This document shows, piece by piece, positions 16,255-24,945 of a DNA stretch of 64,000 nucleotides; position 1 is the first letter of the stretch, and the number at the start of each line of letters is the position of its first letter. The position numbers were made by a program, and so were the translations under genes. The stretch covers positions 1-64,000 of the forward strand of contig NZ_FNCV01000002.1 of the NCBI RefSeq assembly GCF_900100455.1, written 5' to 3'. The stretch is from Roseospirillum parvum (lineage in GTDB: Bacteria; Pseudomonadota; Alphaproteobacteria; Rhodospirillales; Rhodospirillaceae). A model generated the notes under the pieces. The model did not search any database. It saw only the letters and a program-made list of their open reading frames with translations, and was not told the origin of the DNA.

Positions 16255-18057
16255 ATGAGCACGTTCGACAGTACCAAGAAACCCTTACCGGAGGTCGTCC
16301 GCGAGATAACGGAAGGTAACCTGCAACTCCCCGATTTCCAAAGGGGCTGGGTATGGGACGATCACCACGTTCGGTCACTCCTAGTCAGCGTCGCGCGCTC
16401 CTTCCCCGTTGGTGCGGTGATGCTCCTGGAAACCGGTGGCGACGTTCGGTTTCAGGTACGCCCCATTGAAAACGTGACATTTGCGAACGGCACCCCGGAC
16501 CCCGAACGGCTGATCCTCGATGGTCAGCAACGCCTCACCTCTCTGACCCAAGTCTTGGCTCTGGAAAGCCCCGTCAAGACTTTTGATGAGAAAGGAAATC
16601 CGATTGAGCGCCACTACTATATCGACATCGAATCGGCGCTTGACGATGAAAGACTGGAAAATGCGTTCGTCTCCGTAGAGCCTGATAGAAAAATTAAATC
16701 AAACTTCGGAAGAAAAATTGACCTGGACTTGTCAGACAGGCAAAAAGAGTGCGAAGAATTTCACTTCCCATGCAACCAGATACTAAATTCAGACTCCTGG
16801 GAGGAAAGCCTTCAGGAGTACGCACCAGAAAAGTTCCCAAGATACATGGAGTTCCGCCGGAAAGTGCTAAACGCCTTCCGCAGCTATCAACTCCCGATCA
16901 TCGCCCTTGGAAAGACGACAAGCAAGGAAGCCGTCTGCCTGGTTTTCGAGAAGGTGAATACGGGCGGCGTTTCATTGTCGGTGTTTGAACTGGTCACCGC
17001 CAGCTTCGCCGCTGAGAACTTCAATCTACGTGACGACTGGTTCGGCAGCAATCTGCGGGATGTCGAAGGCCGACAGCAGCGCCTCAAGGCTGAGCCAGTA
17101 CTCCAAACCATTGAGCCAGCCGATTTCCTTCAAGCCATCAGCCTTCTTCGGACCCACGAGAAGCGGCAACAAGACATCGCCGCCGGCAAAACCGGCAAAG
17201 CGGTTTCCCCGGTCAGCGCCAAGCGGTCTGCCCTGCTTTCCCTCACCTTGGCCGATTACAAAAGATGGGCGGATGATGTCGAAAAGGGCTTCGGGCTTGC
17301 CGCCAAGTTCCTCAGAAAAGAGTGCATTTTCAAATCTCGCGACCTGCCCTATCGAACCCAGGTGGTGCCCCTGGCCGCCGCCCTGACGCACTTGAAGGAG
17401 CGTTGGCTGGAGCCAAGGATCCATGACAAGCTCTGCCAATGGTACTGGTGTGGCATCCTTGGTGAGCTCTATGGCGGCGCCGTGGAGACACGGATTGCCA
17501 ACGATCTTGATGAACTTCTGGCTTGGATCGACAGCTCGGGTGAACCGCCACGAACGATCAGCGACGCCGCGTTCCAACCCGACCGCTTGACCACATTGCG
17601 AATGCGCGTCAGCGCAGCCTACAAAGGCCTGCATGTCCTTCTCATGCGGGAAGGGGCCAAGGATTTCTTCTGGAAATCAACCATACAGGACCTGGATCAG
17701 GAAGAAATAAACCTGGACATACACCACATATTTCCAATCAAATGGTGCAATGAGCATTCTAAAGAACCGTCTTTATACAACTCAATAATAAACAAGACAC
17801 CCATATCCTACAAGGCGAACAGGATGATAGGCGGCAAATCTCCATCTTCATACCTGAACGCCATACAAAAACACAAAAACGTATCACTATCAGACGAAGA
17901 AATGAATGATATATTGCGGTCTCATCACATACAACCGGACACCTTGAGAGCCGATGACTTTGATTCTTTCTACAGCGCTCGAAAAGAAGAACTCCTAAAA
18001 ATTATAGAATCTGCAATGGGAAAGAAGCCTGAGGGCACGACACACGACCAGCCCTGA
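16255..18057 (+). CDS. DUF262 / HNH-type nuclease protein, putative anti-phage effector
   Basis: 600 residues from the ATG at 16255, chosen for the AGGAG about 9 bases upstream; ATG 16231 is the alternative. The N-terminal DUF262 domain has LPDFQRGWVW (25-34) and the hallmark DGQQRLTSL (from Asp89), as in the nucleotide-binding half of GmrS-type type IV restriction enzymes. The C-terminal region has INLDIHHIFP with His490-His491, then NSIINKTPIS and IGGKSPSSYL. This matches the DUF1524/HNH nuclease pattern. The single chain therefore resembles GmrSD-like fusions that attack modified phage DNA. Its base composition is visibly AT-richer than every neighbour (for example 16620-16800 and 17690-18050), and it adjoins the 3' end of tRNA-Pro. 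Both suggest transfer. The target is unknown. Confidence 0.85.
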   Translation: MSTFDSTKKPLPEVVREITEGNLQLPDFQRGWVWDDHHVRSLLVSVARSFPVGAVMLLETGGDVRFQVRPIENVTFANGTPDPERLILDGQQRLTSLTQVLALESPVKTFDEKGNPIERHYYIDIESALDDERLENAFVSVEPDRKIKSNFGRKIDLDLSDRQKECEEFHFPCNQILNSDSWEESLQEYAPEKFPRYMEFRRKVLNAFRSYQLPIIALGKTTSKEAVCLVFEKVNTGGVSLSVFELVTASFAAENFNLRDDWFGSNLRDVEGRQQRLKAEPVLQTIEPADFLQAISLLRTHEKRQQDIAAGKTGKAVSPVSAKRSALLSLTLADYKRWADDVEKGFGLAAKFLRKECIFKSRDLPYRTQVVPLAAALTHLKERWLEPRIHDKLCQWYWCGILGELYGGAVETRIANDLDELLAWIDSSGEPPRTISDAAFQPDRLTTLRMRVSAAYKGLHVLLMREGAKDFFWKSTIQDLDQEEINLDIHHIFPIKWCNEHSKEPSLYNSIINKTPISYKANRMIGGKSPSSYLNAIQKHKNVSLSDEEMNDILRSHHIQPDTLRADDFDSFYSARKEELLKIIESAMGKKPEGTTHDQP

Positions 18058-18080
18058 GATTTCTCGCCCCCCAGCCACAA

Positions 18081-18108
18081 AAAAAGCCGCGGTTGCCCGC
18101 GGCTTTTT
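18081..18108. terminator. Bidirectional intrinsic terminator between the DUF262 gene and tRNA-Pro
   Basis: AAAAAGCCGCGG, loop TTGC, CCGCGGCTTTTT: a perfect 12-bp stem with A and T tracts on both sides, so it can end transcription from both directions. It replaces the composite palindromic element found at the other convergent junctions in this window. Confidence 0.85.
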
Positions 18109-18115
18109 CAAGGGT

Positions 18116-18192
18116 TGGTCGGAGTGAGAGGATTCGAACCTCCGGCCCCTGCCTCCCGAAGACAGTGCTCTACCAGGCTGAGCTACACTCCG
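18116..18192 (-). tRNA. tRNA-Pro (anticodon CGG)
   Basis: The minus strand folds into a full cloverleaf: acceptor CGGAGTG/CACTCCG, D arm GCTC...GAGC, anticodon arm CTGTC-TTCGGGA-GGCAG with anticodon CGG, TpsiC arm GGAGG-TTCGAAT-CCTCT and an encoded CCA end. It resembles bacterial tRNA-Pro. Its 3' end faces the foreign-looking DUF262 gene, but I see no direct repeat of the tRNA 3' end on the far side of that gene. Confidence 0.95.
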
Positions 18193-18315
18193 CCAAGGGC
18201 TTGCCATGGCCAAGCCATGGTCCGGCGGGTTTCGGGACCCCGTCCGGGAGGCCGCTTATAGCGCCTAAGATCGGCCGACGCAAGGGCACCTGAAAGGGCT
18301 TTTTCGCGTGCCCCC

Positions 18316-19749
18316 TCAGCCCTTTTTGCCGCCCCGGCGCTCGGCGGCCCGGCTTTCCGCAAGGCCCGAGTCGGCGGCGTGGATGGGGTCCTCCTTGCCG
18401 GTCACCGCGTGGCGCAGGCGGCGCACCCCGACAAAGACCAGCCCGGCCACCACGGGCAGCCCGACAAACACCCCGATCTCGGCCTTGAAGGGCAGCAGCC
18501 CGGCCGCCTCGGCGCCCTTCAGGGCGTAGGCGACAAGGCCCATCAGGTAGTAGCTGATGGCGACCACCGACAATCCCTCGACCGTCTGCTGCAGGCGGAT
18601 CTGCACGGCGACCCGGCGGCTCATGGTTTCCAGCAGGTCGCGGTTGCCTTCCTCCAGGGCGATGTCGACCCGGGTGCGCAGCATGGCGCCGGCCCGGGTC
18701 AGACGCTCCGACAGCGCCTCCATGCGCTGGGCGGTGCTCTGGCAGGTGTGCATGGCCGGGGCGAAGCGGCGGTTCATGAACTCGGCCACCGTCTGCAGGC
18801 CGGGGATGCGGGTTTCGCGAAGGTCCTCGATGCGCCGGGTGACGATGCGGTGATAGGCCTCCGAGGCGGCGAAGCGGAAGCCCACCTGCGAGGCCATTTC
18901 CTCGGCCTCGGCGGCGAGCCCGGTGAGGCGGGCGAGCAGAGCGCGGTCGGCCTCGGTGTCGCGGCTGCCCCGGCGGTCGCTGTCGGCGAGGCGGGTGATG
19001 ACCTCGGCCACCCCGGCCTCCAGGCAGGCGATGCGCGGCAACAGGTCCTTGGCCAGGGGCAGGGCGATCAGCGACAGCATGCGATAGGTCTCGATCTCCA
19101 TCATGCGCTGCATCAGGCGCCCGGCCTGACCCGGGGTCATGGTTTTCGAGCTCATCAGGATGCGGGTGAAGCCGTCCGGGCCGAGTTGGAAATCGGTCCA
19201 CACCGAGCCGCCCCCGCCGCCGACCAGGCTGCCGGCGGCGCGCCCGCCGGGAAACACCCGAAGGGCGCTTTGGTTGGTCCGCCCCGGGCCTTCCAGCACC
19301 AGATGCACGGCCGAGATCATCTCGCCGGGCAGGCCGGCCAGCCAGCCGGGCGGCACCAGATCGAGCGCCGTCTCGGCGAACGGCGCGCGCTCGCCGTTAT
19401 CGGGCAGCGGATCGAAGCGGTAGAAGGTGTAGGTGGAGAACTCGGTGTGGCGCTCCCAGCGCAGCCGGAAGCCGCCGCTTTCGGTGGCGAAATCGTCGAC
19501 GAAGAACAGGGCGTCCGGTTCCGGCGGCTCGACCGCGCACAGCCGGCACAGATCGGCCAGCCGGGCGCGGTCCTCGGCGGCCGGGCGCTCGCCACTGATC
19601 AGCGCCAGATGCGAGGCGCGCACCGGCGCCGCCAACTGCTGGAAGGGGCGGGCGTGCACCTCGCCGGCCAGGAGGTGGCGCAGGGGATAGTCCTCGGGCA
19701 GCGGGCGCGCCGGGGTCGGCGCCGGGGTCGGCGACGGAGCGTCGGTCAT
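18316..19749 (-). CDS. DUF3422 family membrane-anchored protein
   Basis: 477 residues from the ATG at 19749. The N-terminal part has LPEDYPLRHLLAGEVHARPF and FVDDFATESGGFRLRWERHTEFSTY, which I recognise as DUF3422. A long helical middle (about 230-410) is followed by two C-terminal transmembrane helices (SVVAISYYLMGLVAYAL and VFVGLPVVAGLVFVGV) and a basic tail. The layout resembles bacterial proteins with a soluble N-terminal domain anchored by a hairpin. Function is unknown. The proline-rich residues 5-16 are low complexity. Confidence 0.8.
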   Translation of the reverse strand: MTDAPSPTPAPTPARPLPEDYPLRHLLAGEVHARPFQQLAAPVRASHLALISGERPAAEDRARLADLCRLCAVEPPEPDALFFVDDFATESGGFRLRWERHTEFSTYTFYRFDPLPDNGERAPFAETALDLVPPGWLAGLPGEMISAVHLVLEGPGRTNQSALRVFPGGRAAGSLVGGGGGSVWTDFQLGPDGFTRILMSSKTMTPGQAGRLMQRMMEIETYRMLSLIALPLAKDLLPRIACLEAGVAEVITRLADSDRRGSRDTEADRALLARLTGLAAEAEEMASQVGFRFAASEAYHRIVTRRIEDLRETRIPGLQTVAEFMNRRFAPAMHTCQSTAQRMEALSERLTRAGAMLRTRVDIALEEGNRDLLETMSRRVAVQIRLQQTVEGLSVVAISYYLMGLVAYALKGAEAAGLLPFKAEIGVFVGLPVVAGLVFVGVRRLRHAVTGKEDPIHAADSGLAESRAAERRGGKKG

Positions 19750-19870
19750 CAACAGGGTCCTGATGGTGGGATGGGACGGGAGGCGGCCGGGGTGGCCGGC
19801 GGGCATGGATCGGCGTTGGCGGGCCAGCCTGGCGAAAGAGCTTTGATGAATCGGTTCTGGCGGGCCGGCC

Positions 19871-21214
19871 TTACAGGTCCTTGGTCGGCGAGAAGAACAC
19901 CACCTGCCCCCGGCCCTGCCGCTTGCCTCGATACATGGCAGCATCGGCCAGCCGCAGCAAGGCCTTGCCGTCCGGCGCGTGGATCGGGAAGCAGGCCACG
20001 CCGACGGTGGCCCCCAGGTGGATCGCCTGTCCGCCCAGGCTGAACGGGGCCTGGATCGCCTCGATGATCTTATCGCCGACCCGCTGGACGGCGGCCCGTT
20101 CGGCCACCCCCTCGACCACCACCACGAACTCGTCGCCGCCGATGCGGGCCAAGTGGTCGCTTTCGCGCACCGCCCGGCTCAGGCGCTGGGCGACCTCGCG
20201 CAGCAGGTGGTCGCCCTCGGCGTGGCCGTGCTGGTCGTTGATCTGCTTGAAGCCGTCCAGATCGATGAACAGCACCGCCAGTTGGCTGTCGATGCGCCGG
20301 GCCCGCGAGATGGCGGCGCCCAGCGAATCGGCCAGATGGGCCCGGTTGGCCAGCCCGGTCAGCGGATCGCGCACGGCCAGGCGGCGCAACTCATCCTCCA
20401 GGGTCTTGCGCGCCGTCATGTCGCGGGCGATGCCCTCGATGCCGATCACCTCGCCGTGCAGGGCGCGCCGGAAAAAGGCGTTGGTGGACAGCCACAGGGT
20501 GCGCCCGGAGCGATGGCGCATGGCGGTTTCCAGGTTGCTCACCTTGCCGCCCTGGGCCTTCACGGTGCGCATCACCCGGTCGCGGTCGCTCTGGTCCAGG
20601 TAGAAATCGGCCAGGGGCCGGCCGAGCACCGCCGCCGGCGGATAGCCGAGAATGGCCTCGACCGAGGGCGAAACGCGGGTGACCACGCCGTTGACGTCGG
20701 TGCGAAAGAAGATGTCGGGGATGGAATCGATGATGTTCTGCAGGTCGCGCTCGCGCTCGGCCACCTCGTCCAGGGCCCGCTGCAGCACGCTCATGTCCTT
20801 GATGGTGCCGAACACCCGGGTCTCGCCGTCGGTCTGGATGGGGGTGCCGATGCTCAGTATCACCGAAATCCGGTCGCGGCCGTTGGCGTGGACCAGCTCG
20901 AAGGGATAGCGGTCGGGCACCTCCTCGCCGGCCAGCCGGCGGCGGTGGCGGTCGCGGACCAGTTGCCGCCACTCCGGAGCGATCATGGCGTCCATGGCCA
21001 TGCCGATCATGTCCTCCGGGGTCAGGCCGACCATCGCCGCCATGGTCGGATTGACGTAGACGATGCGCTGGTTGGACAGCACCACCACGCCGTCCTGGAT
21101 GTTGGCCAGAACGGCCTCTGCATCGGCCAGTGGCAGGGGCGGATGGGACACGGAGGCGGACCTGGCGGGGGGGAGCGGGGCGGGGGCGGAGCGGCCTGGG
21201 GAGTATCGCACCAT
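19871..21214 (-). CDS. PAS-PAS-GGDEF diguanylate cyclase
   Basis: About 447 residues. Two PAS domains (roughly 25-145 and 155-275) are followed by a GGDEF domain with an intact active site IGGDEF and the usual DPLTGLANR entry. No EAL domain and no membrane segments are present, so this is a cytosolic c-di-GMP synthase controlled by signals at the PAS domains. There is no RxxD inhibitory site directly before GGDEF (HLARIGGDEF has ARIGG), so product inhibition may be weak. The start is uncertain: ATG at 21214, or GTG at 21226 or 21151. Confidence 0.88.
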   Translation of the reverse strand: MVRYSPGRSAPAPLPPARSASVSHPPLPLADAEAVLANIQDGVVVLSNQRIVYVNPTMAAMVGLTPEDMIGMAMDAMIAPEWRQLVRDRHRRRLAGEEVPDRYPFELVHANGRDRISVILSIGTPIQTDGETRVFGTIKDMSVLQRALDEVAERERDLQNIIDSIPDIFFRTDVNGVVTRVSPSVEAILGYPPAAVLGRPLADFYLDQSDRDRVMRTVKAQGGKVSNLETAMRHRSGRTLWLSTNAFFRRALHGEVIGIEGIARDMTARKTLEDELRRLAVRDPLTGLANRAHLADSLGAAISRARRIDSQLAVLFIDLDGFKQINDQHGHAEGDHLLREVAQRLSRAVRESDHLARIGGDEFVVVVEGVAERAAVQRVGDKIIEAIQAPFSLGGQAIHLGATVGVACFPIHAPDGKALLRLADAAMYRGKRQGRGQVVFFSPTKDL

Positions 21215-21260
21215 CCCCGGGGCCACTCAACCGCAACGATCCCTGAGGCCCGGCGCCAGT

Positions 21261-22145
21261 CTACCAGCGGAAGGCGGGGATGGCGGCCAGCGGCCACAGG
21301 TCGAAGCGCTCGGCCAGGGCGAGGGCCTTGGCGGGATCGGGCGACGTGCCGTGACTGATGCCCAACTCGGCGGCGTGGATGCCGCCGGTGCACCAGATGG
21401 CGGCCAGCCCGGCCGCCTGGGCGCCCTTGACGTCGGTCTCGAAGGCGTCGCCGACCACCGCCACCCGCTCGGCCGGCAGCCCCAAAAGGTCCAGACACTG
21501 GGCGTAGATGGCCGGGTCGGGCTTGCCGCGATAGATCACCTGGCCGTCCAACTCCTGATAGCGGCGGGCCAGGGCGCCGGCACAGACCACCGGCCGCCCG
21601 GCGCGGATCACCACCTGATCCGGGTTGGCGCAGACCATGGGCAGACGGCGCGCCGCGCCGGCCTGCAACCGCTCCTCGTAGTCGGCCACCGTCTCGTCGA
21701 ACGACCACGGCCCGGTGTTGAGGATGAAATCGGCCGTTTCCAGCGGCGCTTCCTGGTAGCCCTCGAGGTCCTCGAACAGGTTGCGGTCGCGGGGCGGGCC
21801 CAGGTGGTAAAGCCGGCGACCCAGGGCCTTGAAGGCCGCATCGGTGGGCGCCGACAGCTCGCGATACACCGCCTCGCCGGACGACAGCACGGCGTGATAG
21901 AGGTCTTCGGGAATGCCGAAGTCGGCCAACTGGCGGACCAGTTCGCCGGCCCGGCGCGGCGCGTTGGACAGCATCACCGCCCGCCGGCCGGACCGCTGCA
22001 CCGCCTTCAGGGTGGCGGCGGCGTCCGGATAAGCGTTGTGGCCGTCGTGGATGACCCCCCACAGGTCGAGGATGAGGCCGTCGAAACCGTCAAGCAGGCC
22101 CCCGATGCCAGGGCACACGGGAAGGGTGGCTGAACCGCGGGACAT
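21261..22145 (-). CDS. HAD-superfamily IIA hydrolase (TIGR01459-type)
   Basis: 294 residues. The nucleophile motif is LILDLWGVIHDG (DLWGV replacing the more usual DxDGV; the first Asp is present and the second position is Trp). Motif II is VMLSNAPRR, and the C-terminal VVGDAFETDVKGAQAAG supplies the metal-binding Asp residues. This pattern fits the alphaproteobacterial TIGR01459 subfamily, whose substrate is unknown. It lies downstream of grxC and prx on the same strand. Confidence 0.85.
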   Translation of the reverse strand: MSRGSATLPVCPGIGGLLDGFDGLILDLWGVIHDGHNAYPDAAATLKAVQRSGRRAVMLSNAPRRAGELVRQLADFGIPEDLYHAVLSSGEAVYRELSAPTDAAFKALGRRLYHLGPPRDRNLFEDLEGYQEAPLETADFILNTGPWSFDETVADYEERLQAGAARRLPMVCANPDQVVIRAGRPVVCAGALARRYQELDGQVIYRGKPDPAIYAQCLDLLGLPAERVAVVGDAFETDVKGAQAAGLAAIWCTGGIHAAELGISHGTSPDPAKALALAERFDLWPLAAIPAFRW

Positions 22146-22195
22146 GGGGGCTCCGTCTGTGAGGCCGGCCGGAGGGGGCCGATGGGGGACCGGGA

Positions 22196-22465
22196 TCAGG
22201 CCGCCGAATGCACGATGGCGTCCAGCTCGCCGGCCGCCTCCAGGGCCATCAGTTCGTCGCAGCCGCCCAGGTGGCGGTCGCCGGCGAAGATCTGCGGCAC
22301 GGTGCGCCCGCCCTTGGCCCGCTCGACCATCTCGGCGAACAGCGCGTCGTCGCCGGTCACGTCGAGGACGCGGTACTGGAGCCCCTTCTTCTTCAGCAGC
22401 TTCTCCGCCCGATAGCAGAACGGGCAGGTGGGGCGCAGGTAGATGTCGATGGGGGTGTGGCTCAT
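22196..22465 (-). CDS. grxC: Glutaredoxin 3
   Basis: 89 residues. The redox motif CPFC (TCPFCYRAEKLL, Cys residues at about 14 and 17) and the GSH-binding TVPQIF and GGCDEL segments are all present. It is a dithiol glutaredoxin that reduces disulfides with glutathione. It lies downstream of a Prx5-type peroxiredoxin on the same strand (about 157 bp), which suggests it recycles that enzyme. The start at ATG 22465 gives the usual length. Confidence 0.93.
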   Translation of the reverse strand: MSHTPIDIYLRPTCPFCYRAEKLLKKKGLQYRVLDVTGDDALFAEMVERAKGGRTVPQIFAGDRHLGGCDELMALEAAGELDAIVHSAA

Positions 22466-22622
22466 GGCAGGGGGCCCAGTGGAAGTTTGGGATGGAGGAT
22501 AAGGTGGAAACGCAACGCGGCCGGGCCCCATCATCAAGGACCCGGCCGGCGCGCACTATGGACCGAGGTCGGCCGGCGGATCAAGCCGCCGCATGGAAGC
22601 CGACCCGCCCGGTCCGTTCGGT

Positions 22623-23126
22623 TCAGGCGGCCTGATTGAGGTTGGCCAGCATGGTGTCGGCGTCGCTGACCTTGAACGGGTCGCCGGGGGCGTTCATGTC
22701 CTCGACGAACATGCGCTCGATGACGCCGTCCTTGACCAGCATGGAATAGCGCCAGGAGCGCTTGCCGAAGCCCAGCTGCGCCTTGTCGACCAGCAGGCCC
22801 ATGCCGTCGCTGAACTCGCCGTTGCCGTCGGGGATCATCTTCACCTCGTCGTCCACGCCCTGGTCCTTGGCCCAGGCGTTCATGACGAAGCTGTCGTTGA
22901 CCGACAGGCAGTAGATGTCGTCCACGCCGGCCGCCTTCAGGGCCTCGCTGCGGGCCATGTAGCCCGGCAGATGGGTCGACGAGCAGGTCGGGGTGAAGGC
23001 CCCGGGCAGGGCGAAGACAACCACCGTCTTGCCCTTGAAGATCTCGTCGGTGGTCAGATCGACCCACTCGCCGTCCTTGCGGACGCGAAAGGTACAGCTG
23101 GGCACGTTGTCACCGGGCTTTTTCAT
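22623..23126 (-). CDS. Peroxiredoxin, Prx5 family
   Basis: 167 residues. The active-site segment [16 protein letters not shown] carries the peroxidatic Cys of Prx5/hyperoxidoreductin-type enzymes. [13 protein letters not shown] and [12 protein letters not shown]-like segments (here [12 protein letters not shown]) are also typical. It reduces hydrogen peroxide and alkyl hydroperoxides, in many bacteria with glutaredoxin as donor. A strong ribosome site (AGGAGGGA) precedes the ATG at 23126. The 259 bp upstream hold no gene; I see no clear OxyR site there. Confidence 0.92.
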   Translation of the reverse strand: MKKPGDNVPSCTFRVRKDGEWVDLTTDEIFKGKTVVVFALPGAFTPTCSSTHLPGYMARSEALKAAGVDDIYCLSVNDSFVMNAWAKDQGVDDEVKMIPDGNGEFSDGMGLLVDKAQLGFGKRSWRYSMLVKDGVIERMFVEDMNAPGDPFKVSDADTMLANLNQAA

Positions 23127-23385
23127 GAAACTCCCTCCTGAAATCCTGGGTGAATAGAAGGTTTGGCGAACCTGTCGGCAAACCGGAAGTCAAACCTGTC
23201 GGCGCCTGTTCAGCCCCGCCTTGATCCGTCGGGCAACGCCCAAGGTCATGCTGCGGTGCGTCATCGCGCCTGCAAGAGACAACCTAGTGAGCATCTTGGA
23301 AAGGTTCTAACTGAAAATTCCACTCAGGAAAATCGGAAATACCGATCCGAGCCCGCCATCACGGACACCAACACGCCGGCGGAGG

Positions 23386-24252
23386 TCAACCGGCGGCCTT
23401 CTGGTCCCGCCCCGGCCACCGCTTGCGGATCGAGCGTTTCAGGCGTTCCCAGCGGCGGTTCCTGCGCCAGCGCAGGCCCGCTTCCACGGCGGCGCGCGCC
23501 CCCTCCGACAGGCTGTAGGCGTCGAGCACCGCCTCGGCCTCGGGCGGCAGGTCGTGGGCCAGGATGGCCATGCCCGAGGCGGTGGCCTCAAGCAGGCGCG
23601 GCATCTGCCCGGCCGCCGCGCCGACGGCCGCCATCCCGGGTTCCAGGCCGCAATTCCTGACATCGTGGAACAGCACCGCCCCGGGGCGGGCCAGGAAGGG
23701 CGCCACCGCCCGCCAGTCCTTTTCCACCTGCTCGACGGTATGCAGGCCATCGACGAACACGAGGTCGAGGCCATCGGGAAAGTGCTCGGCCATCAGCGCC
23801 GGCACCGCCTGGGGCGAAAAGCCCTTCACGGCGCGCACGTGCAGCCCCAGTTCGTGGGCCATGTCCTCGGTCAGCGAGAGGCCTTCCTCGGAAAACGGAT
23901 CGAGCCCGGCGTCCAGGGCGACCAGACGCGCCCCGTGCGGCGCCGCCAGCCCCAGGGCCAGGGCGCTCCAGCCGAACGAATTGCCGATGACCAGGATGCG
24001 CCGGGCCGGCCAGGCGGCCAAAAGATGCTCAAGGAAGATCACCTCGCCCAGGGCGATGCCCAGACCGTTGGTGACGCTTTGGCCGTCCTTGACCAGCCAG
24101 GTGAAGGGGGCCAGATCGAAGCCGTCCCAGTGCGCCGGATTGAGGCCGCTGGCGATCTCGTAGCCGCGCGCCCGATAGGCCGCCAACAATCTCGGAAGCA
24201 ACGTCACCCAACCCTCCCCAACCTGGAACCGTCTCTGGATGGTCCCCATCAT
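23386..24252 (-). CDS. Class I SAM-dependent methyltransferase (Methyltransf_24-like)
   Basis: 288 residues. ARRILVIGNSFGWSALALGLAAP is the glycine-rich SAM loop, ARLVALDAGLDP the acidic ribose-binding strand, and LDLVFVDGLHTVEQVEKDW a catalytic-region motif often seen in O-methyltransferases acting on small molecules or glycans. FLARPGAVLFHDV follows. The C-terminus is basic (RWRRNRRWERLKRSIRKRWPGR), possibly for membrane or nucleic acid contact. ATG-ATG at 24252/24249 are the start candidates. The substrate is unknown. Upstream lie the tandem repeats at 24272-24413. Confidence 0.75.
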   Translation of the reverse strand: MMGTIQRRFQVGEGWVTLLPRLLAAYRARGYEIASGLNPAHWDGFDLAPFTWLVKDGQSVTNGLGIALGEVIFLEHLLAAWPARRILVIGNSFGWSALALGLAAPHGARLVALDAGLDPFSEEGLSLTEDMAHELGLHVRAVKGFSPQAVPALMAEHFPDGLDLVFVDGLHTVEQVEKDWRAVAPFLARPGAVLFHDVRNCGLEPGMAAVGAAAGQMPRLLEATASGMAILAHDLPPEAEAVLDAYSLSEGARAAVEAGLRWRRNRRWERLKRSIRKRWPGRDQKAAG

Positions 24253-24271
24253 GCGCCGACGCCGCGCCCCT

Positions 24272-24413
24272 CTCAAGGGGCGCGGTTACAGAAGGCGGCC
24301 ACTGGGGAGGCCTCCGGCCTCCCCAGACTCAAAAGGGGCGGTTGCCGAAGGCGACCGCTGGGGAGGCCTCCGGCCTCCCCAGACTCAAAAGGGTCGGTTG
24401 CCGAAGGCGACCG
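24272..24413 (+). repeat. Tandem 56-bp repeats built on palindrome b of the composite element
   Basis: Two direct copies (24302-24357 and 24358-24413) differ at one base. A degenerate partial copy precedes them from 24272. Each unit holds the palindrome CTGGGGAGGCCTCCGG-CCTCCCCAG and then a weaker stem, CGGTTGCC-GAA-GGCGACCG. Palindrome b is the same as in the compact elements at 5247-5466 and elsewhere, but here it is tandem rather than inverted. It lies in the presumed 5' leader of the methyltransferase gene. Confidence 0.85.
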
Positions 24414-24481
24414 GGGCAGCCCGGAAACGGGCCGCGACAGGGGACGGTGACGGGATGGGGCGGGGGCGCGCCCGGCCGGCC

Positions 24482-24697
24482 TCAGGCCGAGGCGGCCAGA
24501 CGGCGGCGGGCCTCGCGGATGACCGCTTCCACGCTGACCACGGCAACGCCATCGCTGGCCATGCGGCGCCGCACGATGGGGTCGTTCAGCACCTCGTTCA
24601 GGGTGGGTTCGTGATTGCCGGCATAGAGATCGGCATCCGGGCGATCAGCGGCGGGCCGGGCGTCCGGGACCGTGGCGGCATTGGCGGCGGATGTCAT
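24482..24697 (-). CDS. Small conserved-looking protein, 71 residues
   Basis: A start with a good ribosome site (GGAGGGG, spacing about 6) and a compact sequence: a disordered N-terminus, then PTLNEVLNDPIVRRRMASDG and a helix ending VIREARRRLAAS. I have the impression of a small family in related alphaproteobacteria but cannot name it. An AT-rich stretch upstream (TAATAATTAT around 24717-24727) could supply the promoter. Confidence 0.6.
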   Translation of the reverse strand: MTSAANAATVPDARPAADRPDADLYAGNHEPTLNEVLNDPIVRRRMASDGVAVVSVEAVIREARRRLAASA

Positions 24698-24755
24698 GTC
24701 AGCCCCTCCTCGACCAAATAATTATTAGGAAACCATAATGTTGCGGCGCATCCAC

Positions 24756-24785
24756 CGTGGGTTGGGCAAGAAGCACCAACCCACG
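24756..24785. promoter_or_regulatory. 10-bp inverted repeat in a divergent intergenic region
   Basis: CGTGGGTTGG and CCAACCCACG with a 10-nt spacer, perfectly matched. It lies between the divergent 71-aa gene and the HAD nucleotidase. It could be an operator or an mRNA hairpin; nothing else identifies it. Confidence 0.4.
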
Positions 24786-24945
24786 CCTTACGATATAGGA
24801 CGGATTTGGTCCGTTGCCAACCCCCAAACCGACGTCGCATGACATTTCACCCGATCCGGGTAGGGTTTTCCGTAGCCGCCATCACCAATCCATCATCTGT
24901 CACGGGCTTGTCTCCACCGCCCAGGAAGGCGATATAGGGCGGGTC

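Noticed and set aside
16000-18200. Integrated element bounded by tRNA-Pro attachment repeats
   Set aside because: I searched the left side of the DUF262 gene for a copy of the tRNA 3' end and saw none, and there is no integrase gene.
24302-24413. CRISPR-like direct repeats
   Set aside because: Only two full repeats, directly abutting without spacers, and no cas genes; they are tandem palindromes.
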